A DNA stretch of 64,000 nt from Chlorobiota bacterium (GCA_016710285.1 JADJXR010000001.1:2916501-2980500), one strand, 5' to 3'. Shown: positions 44,508-54,037, counted from the stretch's first letter. Notes: generated from the letters alone by a model not told the origin. Program-made: numbers and translations.

Positions 44508-47399
44508 ATGTCAACGACCGTCAACGACCTTGATCTTCGCTACACCGACGACTTCATCCCCCGCCATATCGGCCCAAACGACGACGAAACCGCGCTGATG
44601 CTTGCCGCATTAGGCCACTCAACGCTTGATGAACTGATTGAAGCCACCATCCCTGCCGACATCCGGTTGCGCCAGCCGCTTCCGATCCAAGATGGAAAAA
44701 GTGAGTACGAGATGCTGGCCGAGCTTCGCGCTATCTCCAAAAAAAACCAGGTCTATCGCTCCTACCTCGGCATGGGGTACTACGACACCATCACCCCGGG
44801 GGTGATCCAGCGGAACATCCTGGAAAACCCAGGGTGGTACACCCAGTACACCCCCTACCAAGCGGAGATTGCGCAGGGCCGTTTGGAGGCGTTGCTCAAT
44901 TTCCAAACAATGGTGATTGACCTTACCGGACTGCCGATTGCCAACGCTTCGCTGCTGGACGAAGCCACCGCCGCTGCCGAGGCAATGCACCTTAGCTACG
45001 CAGCCCATAAAAATCCCGAAGCCAACGCCTTTTTTGTCAGCGAAGAATGCTTCCCGCAGACGATTGAGGTAATCCGCACCCGCGCGCTGATGCAGGGGAT
45101 TGACGTGGTTGTTGGGGACCACCGCACCTTCGACTTCAGCACCCCGGTGTTTGGCGTGCTGGTCCAATATCCCGCTGCCGATGGGGCCGTGCATGATTAT
45201 CGCGACTTCATCGCCCGCGCCCACCAGCATGGCGCAACCGTGGCAATGGCTGCCGACCTTCTTTCCCTTGCACTGCTGACACCCCCGGGTGAGCTGGGGG
45301 CCGACATCGCAATCGGGACCACGCAGCGGTTTGGTGTGCCGCTTGGATTTGGCGGACCGCACGCCGCGTTTTTTGCCACCCGCGATGAGTTCAAACGGAT
45401 TATCCCGGGCCGCATCATCGGCGTTTCGGTGGATGCCCAGGGGAAACCCGCGTTGCGGATGGCGTTGCAAACCCGCGAGCAGCATATCCGCCGCGAGAAA
45501 GCAACCAGCAACATCTGCACGGCCCAAGTGCTGCTGGCGGTGATTGCCGGGATGTACGCCGTCTATCACGGCCCCCATGGAATCCGCCGCATTGCCCACC
45601 GGGTCCACAAGTTGGCGGCGGTGCTGGCCGCGGGCCTAGGGCGGTTAGGGTTCAGCATCCAACACAACATCTACTTCGACACGATCAGGGTGAACGTCCC
45701 GGAGGGGAAGGCAAACCAAATTCTGCTGCTTGCACGCGAGCGGAAGATCAACCTGCGGAAACTGGATGCCTGCTCAATCGGCATTGCCCTTGATGAGACC
45801 GTCCAGATCAAGGACCTGCTGGACCTGTTGGCGGTGTTCAACAACGGCCTTCCGGTAACGTTCGGAATGGATGACCTTGCCGGCGAGGCATCAGTTGGCT
45901 ACGGGGCGGAGTTCGCACGCACCAGCCCGTACCTTACTCACCCGGTCTTCAACAAACATCACAGCGAGCATGAGATGCTCCGCTACATGCGGATGCTGGA
46001 GTCGCGGGACCTTTCGCTGACCCACTCCATGATCCCCCTTGGCTCCTGCACGATGAAGCTGAACGCCACCAGCGAGATGTTCCCGGTGACGTGGGCGGAG
46101 TTCGGGAAGATCCACCCGTTTGCCCCAAGCGAGCAGACGGAGGGATACCACACCCTGTTCAGCACGCTGGAGGAAGCGTTGGAGAATATCACCGGATTCG
46201 CGAAAGTCTCCTTGCAGCCGAACGCAGGCTCGCAGGGTGAGTACGCCGGGTTGCTGGTGATTATGGCGTATCATCGCGCCCGTGGCGAATCGCACCGGAA
46301 CGTCTGCATCATCCCGCAGTCGGCACACGGGACCAACCCCGCCAGCGCGGTGATGGCCGGCATGAAAGTGGTGGTGGTTGCCACCGCCCCCAACGGCAAC
46401 ATTGACATTGCCGACCTGAAGAAAAAAGCCGAGGAGCACAAGGATAACCTTGCTGCGTTGATGGTGACCTACCCCAGCACACACGGGGTGTTCGAGGAAG
46501 GGATTCGGGAGATTTGCGAAACCATCCACACCCACGGCGGCCAGGTGTACATGGACGGCGCGAACATGAACGCACAAGTTGGGCTAACCAGCCCGGCGAC
46601 AATCGGCGCGGACGTGTGCCACCTGAACCTCCATAAAACATTCTGCATTCCGCACGGTGGCGGCGGGCCGGGGATGGGGCCGATTGGCGTTGCGGCGCAC
46701 CTTGCTCCGTTTTTGCCCGGGCATCCGGTGGTGAAGATTGGGGGGGACCAAGCAATCGGTCCGGTGTCGGCTGCGCCGTGGGGAAGTGCCAGCATCCTTC
46801 CAATCAGCTGGATGTACATTTTTATGATGGGGGGTGCGGGGCTTACCCACGCCACCAAAATCGCAATCCTGAACGCCAACTACGTGGCCAAGCGGCTGGA
46901 AGAACACTACCCCGTTCTCTACAAAGGAACCAACGGCACGGTTGCCCACGAGTGCATTCTGGACCTGCGCCACTTGAAGGCTTCCAGCGGTGTGGAAGTT
47001 GAGGATGTGGCGAAGCGATTGATGGATTACGGGTTCCACGCCCCAACCGTCAGCTTCCCCGTTGCCGGAACGCTGATGGTGGAGCCAACCGAAAGCGAGA
47101 CGTTGGACGAGTTGGACCGGTTCTGCGAGGCGATGATCGCCATTCGCCAGGAGATTCGTGAGATTGAGGAGGGAGCCGCCGACAAAGCCGACAACCTGCT
47201 GAAGAACGCGCCCCACACCGCCGAAGTGGTAATGGCCGACGACTGGAACCGCCCGTACACCCGCCAGCGTGCGGCGTATCCGGCGCAGTGGGTGCGCCAC
47301 AGCAAGTTCTGGCCCTCGGTCGGTCGCGTCAACAACGCCGCCGGGGACCGCACGCTTATCTGTGCCTGCCCGCCGATTGAGGAGTATATGGAGGCGTGA
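44508..47399 (+). CDS. gcvP: Glycine dehydrogenase (decarboxylating), P-protein of the glycine cleavage system
   Basis: Predicted 963 residues from the ATG at 44508, the length of an undivided P-protein in which the two halves of clostridial-type enzymes are fused. The N-terminal half has FIPRHIGPNDDE, then GMGYYDTITPGVIQRNILENPGWYTQYTPYQAEIAQGRLEALLNFQT. The C-terminal half has SLTHSMIPLGSCTMKLNA, QPNAGSQGEYAGLL and the pyridoxal-phosphate lysine in HLNLHKTFCIPHGGGGPGMGP. It decarboxylates glycine and loads the aminomethyl group onto GcvH. gcvT and gcvH are not in this window. A hairpin at 47495-47541 follows. Confidence 0.97.
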   Translation: MSTTVNDLDLRYTDDFIPRHIGPNDDETALMLAALGHSTLDELIEATIPADIRLRQPLPIQDGKSEYEMLAELRAISKKNQVYRSYLGMGYYDTITPGVIQRNILENPGWYTQYTPYQAEIAQGRLEALLNFQTMVIDLTGLPIANASLLDEATAAAEAMHLSYAAHKNPEANAFFVSEECFPQTIEVIRTRALMQGIDVVVGDHRTFDFSTPVFGVLVQYPAADGAVHDYRDFIARAHQHGATVAMAADLLSLALLTPPGELGADIAIGTTQRFGVPLGFGGPHAAFFATRDEFKRIIPGRIIGVSVDAQGKPALRMALQTREQHIRREKATSNICTAQVLLAVIAGMYAVYHGPHGIRRIAHRVHKLAAVLAAGLGRLGFSIQHNIYFDTIRVNVPEGKANQILLLARERKINLRKLDACSIGIALDETVQIKDLLDLLAVFNNGLPVTFGMDDLAGEASVGYGAEFARTSPYLTHPVFNKHHSEHEMLRYMRMLESRDLSLTHSMIPLGSCTMKLNATSEMFPVTWAEFGKIHPFAPSEQTEGYHTLFSTLEEALENITGFAKVSLQPNAGSQGEYAGLLVIMAYHRARGESHRNVCIIPQSAHGTNPASAVMAGMKVVVVATAPNGNIDIADLKKKAEEHKDNLAALMVTYPSTHGVFEEGIREICETIHTHGGQVYMDGANMNAQVGLTSPATIGADVCHLNLHKTFCIPHGGGGPGMGPIGVAAHLAPFLPGHPVVKIGGDQAIGPVSAAPWGSASILPISWMYIFMMGGAGLTHATKIAILNANYVAKRLEEHYPVLYKGTNGTVAHECILDLRHLKASSGVEVEDVAKRLMDYGFHAPTVSFPVAGTLMVEPTESETLDELDRFCEAMIAIRQEIREIEEGAADKADNLLKNAPHTAEVVMADDWNRPYTRQRAAYPAQWVRHSKFWPSVGRVNNAAGDRTLICACPPIEEYMEA

Positions 47400-47494
47400 A
47401 AGAGGGAGGGGGGAGAAGGTTGAAGATGAGTTCCGTTGTGCGGTTCACTGAATAACGGCCTTCGCTCATTCTGAACTTCGTGACGAGAATACCG

Positions 47495-47541
47495 AAGGAG
47501 GCGTTCCAATTTTGCAGAAGTGCTTTGCGGAACGCCTCCTT
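47495..47541 (+). terminator. Probable terminator after gcvP
   Basis: A 13-bp inverted repeat (AAGGAGGCGTTCC with GGAACGCCTCCTT) around a 21-base loop, 95 bases after the gcvP stop, followed by TGTCGCAGTTTTGG. The loop is long, so this could also be a small mobile palindrome. Confidence 0.5.
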
Positions 47542-47643
47542 TGTCGCAGTTTTGGGTTCCTTTGTTCACCTTGAGGTGGCGGGTTGATAGGAAGCATTGC
47601 TTGCCGTTAAAGTATTTGGCAATTTTTCAAAGTAGAGTCGTCT

Positions 47644-48486
47644 ATGTGGTCGCCAACAACGTTCAGGCGTTATGTTCGCACAATTGAATCAAGCTCACGC
47701 CCAGCATATATTGACACTGATGCGGGGCCAGCATACTTAAAAGCGGCGAATAATCCAGAAGGGCCGCATATCCTTGCCTGTGATTGGTTCGGGACGCGCT
47801 TAGCGCAGAAATTTCATCTTCCGACGTTAGAAGTAGCGATACTGCCATTAACGAGCCTTGATGAAATTCCAATTGGCAAGGGAATAATTGCCTCACCAGA
47901 GCCAGCATTCGTTAGCCGTGCTGAACAAGGGGCAACGATGGGAGGTAGTGGTACATTAGAGTATGTTGAGAATCTGGACGATATTCCCCGAATTGTTGTT
48001 TTTGATACGTGGGTGCGCAACTGCGATCGGTATTGCCCAACTGACACGCCCAACGGCAAGCCGCGAATCAACGTAGATAATGTTTTTCTTTCGGTGGAGG
48101 GGGCAACACAGGGCAAATTTATTTTGAAGCCAATTGATCATGGCCACATTTTTTCCTGTGGCAAGCAATTAACACCGAAATTGTCGAATATCTCAAATGT
48201 GCAAGAACGAAAGCTCTATGGATTATTTCCGGAATTCCGCAAGTATGTCACAATTGAGAGCCTTCATGCAATCGTAGATGAGCTTGCCGATATTCGGCCA
48301 ACGTTGTGGGAAGACTTGCTCCATGATTTACCAGATGCATGGCATATTACAGATGAAATCCGAGCAGCGATTAATTCTTTTTTGATTGATCGCGCACAGT
48401 TTTTGTCAAACAATCTTCGTGAAATTGCTTACAACGAACTGCACCCCGGAAAAATAGATTTTGACGCAAATCAAACGCAACCATGA
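47644..48486 (+). CDS. HipA-like kinase (HipA_2 type)
   Basis: 280 residues. The pattern is that of the short HipA-related kinases: an ATP-site lysine in AYLKAANNP (K33), a catalytic block FDTWVRNCDRY at about 120-130 with N126, D128 and R129, a following VDNVFL, and a metal-site-like LKPIDHGHIF at about 161-170. HipA proteins of toxin-antitoxin systems phosphorylate aminoacyl-tRNA synthetases; the target of this shorter family is not established to my knowledge. The gene is visibly poorer in GC than its neighbours, has no HipB-like regulator beside it, and overlaps the next gene by four bases (ATGA). Together they look like a transferred two-gene module. Confidence 0.75.
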   Translation: MWSPTTFRRYVRTIESSSRPAYIDTDAGPAYLKAANNPEGPHILACDWFGTRLAQKFHLPTLEVAILPLTSLDEIPIGKGIIASPEPAFVSRAEQGATMGGSGTLEYVENLDDIPRIVVFDTWVRNCDRYCPTDTPNGKPRINVDNVFLSVEGATQGKFILKPIDHGHIFSCGKQLTPKLSNISNVQERKLYGLFPEFRKYVTIESLHAIVDELADIRPTLWEDLLHDLPDAWHITDEIRAAINSFLIDRAQFLSNNLREIAYNELHPGKIDFDANQTQP

Positions 48487-49295
48487 ACACAGATATGCAA
48501 CCGGCAAAAGGTTATTACTCCATCGTTCAGTACGTGCCTGACGTTGAGCGTACTGAGGGGGCCAACATCGGTATCGTACTCTTTTGTCCTGATAAACATT
48601 TTCTGCAAGCAAAGCTATCACCTAATAACAATCGCGTCAATCGGTTCTTTGGCTCTAAGCCAGATAGCAATCTTGATGGAACAAGAATCAAGACGCTGAA
48701 AATGGCGTTTCAAGAGCGTATGGTCTTCGAGAAAGAGCGCATTAAAACCCAAGAAGATTTCCGATTATTTGGTGCTTCACGTGGCAATCATTTGCTTCTG
48801 ACAGAACCACGGCCAATTAAAGTCCTTAATCCCGAAGAAGAATTGAATCAGCTATTCAATCGTCTTGTTGGCAGTAATTCTCATAGAAAACAGAATGATG
48901 ACACGAAGCATCTAATAAAAGAGATTGATAAGCAATTCGAATCGGAAATAAGCAAGCAAGGGATCGCGCAGTTAATTAAAAAGAATGTTCTTCTGGAACT
49001 TCCACTTCTTAAACGAGCTGAGGTGTTCCCCTTCAGCTTTCAAAATGGACAGCAAAATGTGATTAAAACTTTTGCCATCCGAAGCAATGACCAGAAAAAT
49101 ACCAATCAGGCTTGCGTAGTTGCTATGGAGGGGAAGGCTCTTGCTGATATTAATGTGAAATTGAACGTGCTGGCAAAATATGATGCTGTTGAAGATGATC
49201 ACGTCCCAAATATCTTTGCGTCAATGGATATCCCAGTCCATACAGTGGACCGCATTGAGGAATTTGTACTAGAGATTAAAAAATTCGCTCATTGA
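48483..49295 (+). CDS. DUF3037 family protein
   Basis: 270 residues. The N-terminus GYYSIVQYVPDVERTEGANIGIVLFCPD is the signature of DUF3037, whose members are known mostly as companions of HipA_2 kinases. The middle is polar and charged, and no catalytic motif or membrane segment is apparent, so it is probably soluble. The start codon overlaps the kinase stop, implying translational coupling. AT-rich codon choice (for example TTAATTAAAAAGAATG) sets this gene apart from its surroundings. It may be the antitoxin, adaptor or sensor of the kinase; that is inference from pairing only. A bidirectional terminator follows at once. Confidence 0.75.
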   Translation: MNTDMQPAKGYYSIVQYVPDVERTEGANIGIVLFCPDKHFLQAKLSPNNNRVNRFFGSKPDSNLDGTRIKTLKMAFQERMVFEKERIKTQEDFRLFGASRGNHLLLTEPRPIKVLNPEEELNQLFNRLVGSNSHRKQNDDTKHLIKEIDKQFESEISKQGIAQLIKKNVLLELPLLKRAEVFPFSFQNGQQNVIKTFAIRSNDQKNTNQACVVAMEGKALADINVKLNVLAKYDAVEDDHVPNIFASMDIPVHTVDRIEEFVLEIKKFAH

Positions 49296-49318
49296 GTAGC
49301 GCACTTTACGCAAAAATC

Positions 49319-49357
49319 AACAGAGCGGGGCGACTACAATAGCCGCCCCGCTCTGTT
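49319..49357. terminator. Bidirectional hairpin terminator
   Basis: A 14-bp stem (core CAGAGCGGGGCG with CGCCCCGCTCTG) with an 11-base loop, between the convergent DUF3037 and O-methyltransferase genes. TTATTT follows on the plus strand, and five A residues precede it (T-run on the minus strand). It isolates the HipA-like island from the genes to its right. Confidence 0.85.
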
Positions 49358-49382
49358 ATTTCTGATCTCTCGCCTGTTATTC

Positions 49383-50033
49383 TTACAACACCACCCCAAT
49401 GCACATCCCATCCCCAATCGGTACCAGCGAGCTTTGCAGTTCCGGGCGGGCGGCCATTGCGCGGTTGAAGGCTTGCATCCCTTGCACGCTTGGGTCCTGG
49501 GCATCGGGGTCGGCGATTTGGCCCCAGGCCAACGCGTTGTCCCCGGCAATCACCCCGCCGCGCCGCATCATCGGCAGGATCAGTTCAAGGTAGCGGACGT
49601 AGTTCGGTTTGTCGGCATCAATAAACGCGAAGTCATAAGGGCCGCTTCCGGCAAGGTCGCGCTCCAAAACATCAACCCCCGCGCCAACACGAACCTCGAT
49701 CTTGGATCCCAGTCCGGCGCGCTCGGCCCAGCTTTGCGCAAACTCGGCATGGAACGGGTCCCGCTCAATGGTGGTGACGGTTCCATCCTCCGGCAGCGCG
49801 CGTGCCATGGTGATGGCACTGTATCCGGCAAGCGTCCCAACTTCCAGCACCCGCTTTGCCCCAATCGCCCGCAGAAAAACCTGCATGAATGCCGCTTGTT
49901 CCGGGCTGATCTGAATCGCCGGTATCCCCGCCTGGATTGCTGCCGCCCGAAGCTCACCCAAAATGGTGTCCTCCGCCGGAAACAGCTGGATCATGTAGTC
50001 AACAATCTGGTCAGTTAATGGTGTTCCTTTCAT
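49383..50033 (-). CDS. O-methyltransferase (class I, SAM-dependent)
   Basis: Predicted 216 residues from the ATG at 50033; the much longer frame from 51167 is antisense to the kinase gene and not credible. The fold is that of catechol- and caffeoyl-CoA-type O-methyltransferases (PF01596): ISPEQAAFMQVFLRAIGAKRVLEVGTLAGYSAI (SAM motif I), TTIERD, then YDFAFIDADKPNYVRYLELILPMMRRGGVIAGDNALAWG with the metal-binding aspartates D-A-D and D-N. It methylates an unknown hydroxylated substrate. It is transcribed away from the kinase gene; the 231-base gap 50034-50264 must hold both promoters, but no gene is visible there. Confidence 0.9.
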   Translation of the reverse strand: MKGTPLTDQIVDYMIQLFPAEDTILGELRAAAIQAGIPAIQISPEQAAFMQVFLRAIGAKRVLEVGTLAGYSAITMARALPEDGTVTTIERDPFHAEFAQSWAERAGLGSKIEVRVGAGVDVLERDLAGSGPYDFAFIDADKPNYVRYLELILPMMRRGGVIAGDNALAWGQIADPDAQDPSVQGMQAFNRAMAARPELQSSLVPIGDGMCIGVVL

Positions 50034-50264
50034 GGAAATCGGTTGATAGAGGATTGGTTGATGGATTGCAGTTTTGTGCGATTTTGAACGCGGCGAATAT
50101 ACGATATTCAGCACCCGGTAACGTGGGAACAGATGAAGGGTGAAGGGGATGGACGTTGACGACGTGTGGAGAAGGCGATGGAGCCAAAGGATCACCAAAC
50201 GCAATCCCATGCTCCATTCTATTGAACCAATCGAATTACCGATTCTTGATAACCAAACCCAACC

Positions 50265-51923
50265 ATGAACGATTCCCCACGCCGTGTTGGCGGCTATGAA
50301 CTGTTGGAACTGCTTGGCTCCGGAGGGATGAGCCAGGTCTATCGCGCCCGCCGGATTGACGACGGGGAGGTGGTTGCCCTGAAGGCAATTCGGATGGAGG
50401 ATGTGGAGGCCGAACACGAACGCCGCCTGCGCCGCGAACCCGAGGTCCAGCAAGGGGCGGGGCACGCCAACATCGTGAAGATGCACGATTGGTTCCGCGA
50501 GCACGACACGTTCTATCTGGTGATGGAGTATGTGGCCGGGCGTTCCCTTGCGCAGGTGATCTACAAGGAATCGGGACCGCTTCCGTTCGAGCGTGCGCGT
50601 GGGTATCTGCGCCAGGCGTTGGCGGGGCTGGCGCATCTTCACTCCCTGGGGATTATCCACCGTGACATCAAACCTTCCAACCTGATAGTGGGGTGGGACG
50701 ACACGGTGAAACTTGCCGATTTCGGCATCGCGAAATTTGCCTGGCAGCAGGGGGAAACCCGCACCCAAAAAGGGTTGGGAACCCCCGAGTATATGTCGCC
50801 CGAGCAAGTCCGCGGGGCGCAGATTGACCACCGCACCGACCTCTATTCGCTGGGCATCACCTTCTTCGAAATGCTGACCGCACGCAAGCCGTTTGCGCGT
50901 GGCCAGGAAACCCCCATCGGCTATGCTGAAGTGATCCAGGGGGTGCTGACCGCCCAGCTTCCCGACCCGCGAACGTTCCAACCAACGCTGCCCCCCACCG
51001 TTGTCCGGCTGCTGAATCGCGCAACCGCAAAGGACCCTGCCGAACGGTTCCAAACCGCAGGGGAGTTTGCAAGCGCGTTGGAGATGGTGGAGGCCGCCCC
51101 GGAGGCCGCCGCTGGAGCTCCATTCCACGATCCCGCGCCAACAGTGGTGGCCGGCGCGATGCCGCAAACTCCATCGTTATCTCCATCCTCGCCGCCGCCG
51201 CAAGCCCCATCACCACAGCCGAACCCTGTGCCTCCGGCAGCGCAGCCGGTTCAGGAGCGGATGCCCAGCAATGCTCCGCTTTGGATTATTCTGGCAGCCA
51301 TTATTCTGGGGGTGGGTGGGTATTTCGGGATGCGGTGGTATAAGGAGAGCCAGAATCTTCTGCCGGTTTCCGTTGGGCTTACCGATGCGGGGGCGTTGGA
51401 CCTCTCAAAAAAAATCGCCGTTGATTACCAGATGTTCTCCCGCAACCAAAACGCCGGCGCGCTTGCCTCGCTCTATGCCGAGCAGGGGGTGGAGTACTTC
51501 CGCCTGAAGCGAGCCTCACGCAAGGTTATCGAGAACGATATGGATGATTTTTTCAGCCGGATTGTTGCCACGCCACGGTTCGACATCACGGTGAAAAACG
51601 CCAAAGCCCAGAACGACAGCACCATCGCCACCGAGTGGTGGATTGCCTACGAACGGCAGCGCGACGACCAAACCTTGCTGCGCGGGCAAACCAGCAACCT
51701 GCTGACAATCCAGCGGAACGGCGGGGAGTGGCTGATCGTTCGCCAATCGCAAAAGTGGATAAAGCGGGATGACGTTGCTCCCCCCGCCGACACGCCCGAA
51801 GTGAAGGACATCATCCATCCCCCCGCCGACACCGTGACGAGCGCGCCGCCAACGGTTCCCGATACCGCGTCGTCGCCAAACAATCCGTCGTCGCCCCAAT
51901 CACAAGTCCGTCGCCAGCCGTAG
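50265..51923 (+). CDS. Transmembrane Hanks-type serine/threonine protein kinase
   Basis: 552 residues. The kinase domain spans about 10-275: LGSGGMSQVYRA (P-loop, 18-29), K40 in VALKAI, HRDIKPSN at 132-139, DFG at 152-154, GTPEYMSPEQ at 172-181 and a DxxSLG-like DLYSLG. A proline-rich juxtamembrane stretch leads to one membrane helix at about 342-356 (LWIILAAIILGVGGYF). The periplasmic part of about 190 residues has an NTF2-like look (a Y-A-E-Q-G-V-E-Y-F core, SLYAEQGVEYF) and a proline-rich end. All catalytic residues are present. The next gene, one base after the stop, encodes a PP2C phosphatase, so this is a kinase/phosphatase switch. Confidence 0.9.
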   Translation: MNDSPRRVGGYELLELLGSGGMSQVYRARRIDDGEVVALKAIRMEDVEAEHERRLRREPEVQQGAGHANIVKMHDWFREHDTFYLVMEYVAGRSLAQVIYKESGPLPFERARGYLRQALAGLAHLHSLGIIHRDIKPSNLIVGWDDTVKLADFGIAKFAWQQGETRTQKGLGTPEYMSPEQVRGAQIDHRTDLYSLGITFFEMLTARKPFARGQETPIGYAEVIQGVLTAQLPDPRTFQPTLPPTVVRLLNRATAKDPAERFQTAGEFASALEMVEAAPEAAAGAPFHDPAPTVVAGAMPQTPSLSPSSPPPQAPSPQPNPVPPAAQPVQERMPSNAPLWIILAAIILGVGGYFGMRWYKESQNLLPVSVGLTDAGALDLSKKIAVDYQMFSRNQNAGALASLYAEQGVEYFRLKRASRKVIENDMDDFFSRIVATPRFDITVKNAKAQNDSTIATEWWIAYERQRDDQTLLRGQTSNLLTIQRNGGEWLIVRQSQKWIKRDDVAPPADTPEVKDIIHPPADTVTSAPPTVPDTASSPNNPSSPQSQVRRQP

Positions 51924-51924
51924 C

Positions 51925-53007
51925 ATGAGCCTGCCCAACCCACCCAACACCAACGCCCCGGTCCGCATTGCCACGCGGACCGATGTCGGGCTGCGCCGGA
52001 TGCAGAACGAGGATTCGCTGGGAACGCTTCCCCTTCCCAACGGCCACGCGCTGGTGGTGTGCGATGGAATGGGGGGTCACGAAGGTGGGGCCGAAGCAAG
52101 CAACATTGCCGTCACGGCCTTCCTGTCGGAACTGAGCAACGCAGCTCCGTCCGTGGCCGATGCCGCAGCAATGGAGCAAGGGGTGAAGATTGCCAACCAG
52201 GAAATTTTCCAAGCTGCGCGCAAGCGTGGGGAGGGGGTGGTGATGGGGACCACGTTGGTGGGGGGGATAATCGCGGCGCGCGGCACGGGGGCAGGGGAAA
52301 CTTCGCTGACACTATCGGTGGTGAACGTGGGGGATAGCCGGGCGTATCTGTTCAGGGACCAGCGGTTGCAGCAGATCACCAAGGATCATTCCCATGTGGC
52401 GCACCTTCTTTCCATTGGGGCAATCACCCCGGCACAAGCGGCCAATTTTCCCGGGCGGAACGTTGTCACCCGGGCACTTGGTTCGGAGCCTTCGGTGCGG
52501 CCCGATCTGTTCCAGCTTCCGCTGCAGCGGGGTGATCTTCTCCTGCTTTGCAGCGACGGGCTTCACTCGGAAATCAGCGATGAACGAATCGCGGAAATCT
52601 TGCGAAGCAATCCCCAATTAGAAACCGCGTGCGACGCGCTGGTGGTTGCTGCGCTGGCCGCCGGCGGGCGCGATAACATCACCGTGATCCTTGCACGGAT
52701 GGAGGAAGGGGCTGCGGTGGACGCTGCAACCGCCGCCAACACCCTGGAGCTTGCCTCCACCGCTGTGAAAGAAAAATCGGACCCGAAAAAAAGTGCGTGG
52801 CTGCGGGCAATGCTGGTAAGCACCGTTGCCGCCGTGGCGATGATTGCGGCCTGGCTTGTGCTTCTTTGCCCCGCGCCCTGTTCCGCTCCGGCAGCAATGG
52901 GTCCCAGCGATTCCGGCAGCGCGCAACCGGCCATCAACCCCGCGCAACCGGTTGACTCGGCACCGGCGCAACGCACCCCGGGCGAGGGGTTGTACGAGGT
53001 TCCATAA
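51925..53007 (+). CDS. PP2C-family serine/threonine phosphatase, membrane-anchored
   Basis: 360 residues. PP2C motifs are present: TDVGLRRMQNEDSLG near residue 17-31, VVCDGMGGHEGGAEAS at about 44-59, a VNVGDSRAYLF.D segment, QITKDHS, LLCSDGLHSEI and GGRDNITVILA. The conserved aspartates are the metal ligands. A C-terminal membrane segment (MLVSTVAAVAMIAAWLVLL, about 296-314) anchors the cytoplasmic domain and a short proline-rich tail follows. The gene directly follows the kinase (stop at 51923, start at 51925), so the two are coupled and the phosphatase probably reverses the kinase's action. Confidence 0.92.
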   Translation: MSLPNPPNTNAPVRIATRTDVGLRRMQNEDSLGTLPLPNGHALVVCDGMGGHEGGAEASNIAVTAFLSELSNAAPSVADAAAMEQGVKIANQEIFQAARKRGEGVVMGTTLVGGIIAARGTGAGETSLTLSVVNVGDSRAYLFRDQRLQQITKDHSHVAHLLSIGAITPAQAANFPGRNVVTRALGSEPSVRPDLFQLPLQRGDLLLLCSDGLHSEISDERIAEILRSNPQLETACDALVVAALAAGGRDNITVILARMEEGAAVDAATAANTLELASTAVKEKSDPKKSAWLRAMLVSTVAAVAMIAAWLVLLCPAPCSAPAAMGPSDSGSAQPAINPAQPVDSAPAQRTPGEGLYEVP

Positions 53008-53185
53008 GCAGTTGGCATTGGCGCGCCGCAACCCCATGTTCTGCGGGAGCCAATACAATTGGGAACGGGAGAATTCTCCGGCGGGAGGGGTTCGGCGTTG
53101 TATTTTCGGCAGCTTTCCAAGCGGGCGGGCAACCGACCTTCATCAAGTCTTCTTCATCAACTTTCAACGATACAGAACCATCCAG

Positions 53186-54037
53186 ATGGAAATCCAGAAC
53201 ATCCTTGTTATCGGTGCCGGAACCATGGGGAACGGCATTGCCCACGTGTTTGCGCAAACCGGCCACAACGTCACGCTGGTTGACGTGGACGCGCAACGCT
53301 TGCAGGGGGGGATTGGCACCATTGCCAAAAACCTTGACCGGCAAGTGAAGAAAGAAGCGATCACCGAAGCGGAAAAGGAGGCAACGTTAGGCCGCATCAC
53401 CCCTTCCACCGATTTGGTGGGATCGGCTGCGGGGGCGGATTTAATTATCGAGGCGGCCACCGAGAATCCAACAATCAAAGCGGAGATTTTCCGCACGTTG
53501 GATGCCAACGCGAAGGAGTCGGCGATACTGGCCACGAACACTTCCTCCATCTCCATCACCCAGATTGCCGGCGGGACGCAACGCCCCGAGAAGGTGATTG
53601 GAATGCACTTCTTCAACCCCGTTCCGGTGATGAAGTTGGTGGAGATCATCCGTGGGCTTGCCACCAGCGACGAAACCTACACGGCGATAAAACTGCTGAG
53701 CGAAAAACTTGGGAAAGTCCCGGTGGAGGTCCACGATTACCCAGGCTTCGTCAGCAACCGCGTGTTGATGCCGATGATTAACGAGGCCATCTACTGCGTG
53801 ATGGAAGGGGTGGCAACGGTGGAGTCGGTGGACACGGTGATGAAACTTGGCATGGCCCACCCAATGGGTCCGCTAACGCTGGCCGATTTCATCGGCTTGG
53901 ATGTTTGCCTTGCCATCATGGAGGTCCTGCACAAAGGGCTTGGCGACGACAAATATCGCCCCTGCCCGCTGCTGCGGAAAATGGTGGCCGCCGGCCATTT
54001 GGGGCGGAAGAGTGGGAAAGGATTTTATCAGTATTGA
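53186..54037 (+). CDS. 3-hydroxybutyryl-CoA dehydrogenase family protein
   Basis: Predicted 283 residues from the ATG at 53186; the longer frame overlaps the phosphatase gene. NAD-binding motif VIGAGTMGNGIAHVFAQTG at the N-terminus. The 3-hydroxyacyl-CoA dehydrogenase signature follows: ATNTSSISITQIA, GMHFFNPVPVMKLVEIIRG, DYPGFVSNRVLMPMINEA and the C-terminal DFIGLDV with GRKSGKGFYQY. The length fits the single-domain enzymes (Hbd/PaaH type) that interconvert acetoacetyl- and 3-hydroxybutyryl-CoA or act in beta-oxidation or aromatic degradation. Which of these applies cannot be told, as no pathway partners are adjacent. Confidence 0.93.
   Translation: MEIQNILVIGAGTMGNGIAHVFAQTGHNVTLVDVDAQRLQGGIGTIAKNLDRQVKKEAITEAEKEATLGRITPSTDLVGSAAGADLIIEAATENPTIKAEIFRTLDANAKESAILATNTSSISITQIAGGTQRPEKVIGMHFFNPVPVMKLVEIIRGLATSDETYTAIKLLSEKLGKVPVEVHDYPGFVSNRVLMPMINEAIYCVMEGVATVESVDTVMKLGMAHPMGPLTLADFIGLDVCLAIMEVLHKGLGDDKYRPCPLLRKMVAAGHLGRKSGKGFYQY

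Noticed and set aside
50034..51167. Long upstream extension of the O-methyltransferase frame
   Set aside because: It would run antisense through the kinase gene; the conserved N-terminus of the methyltransferase starts at 50033.
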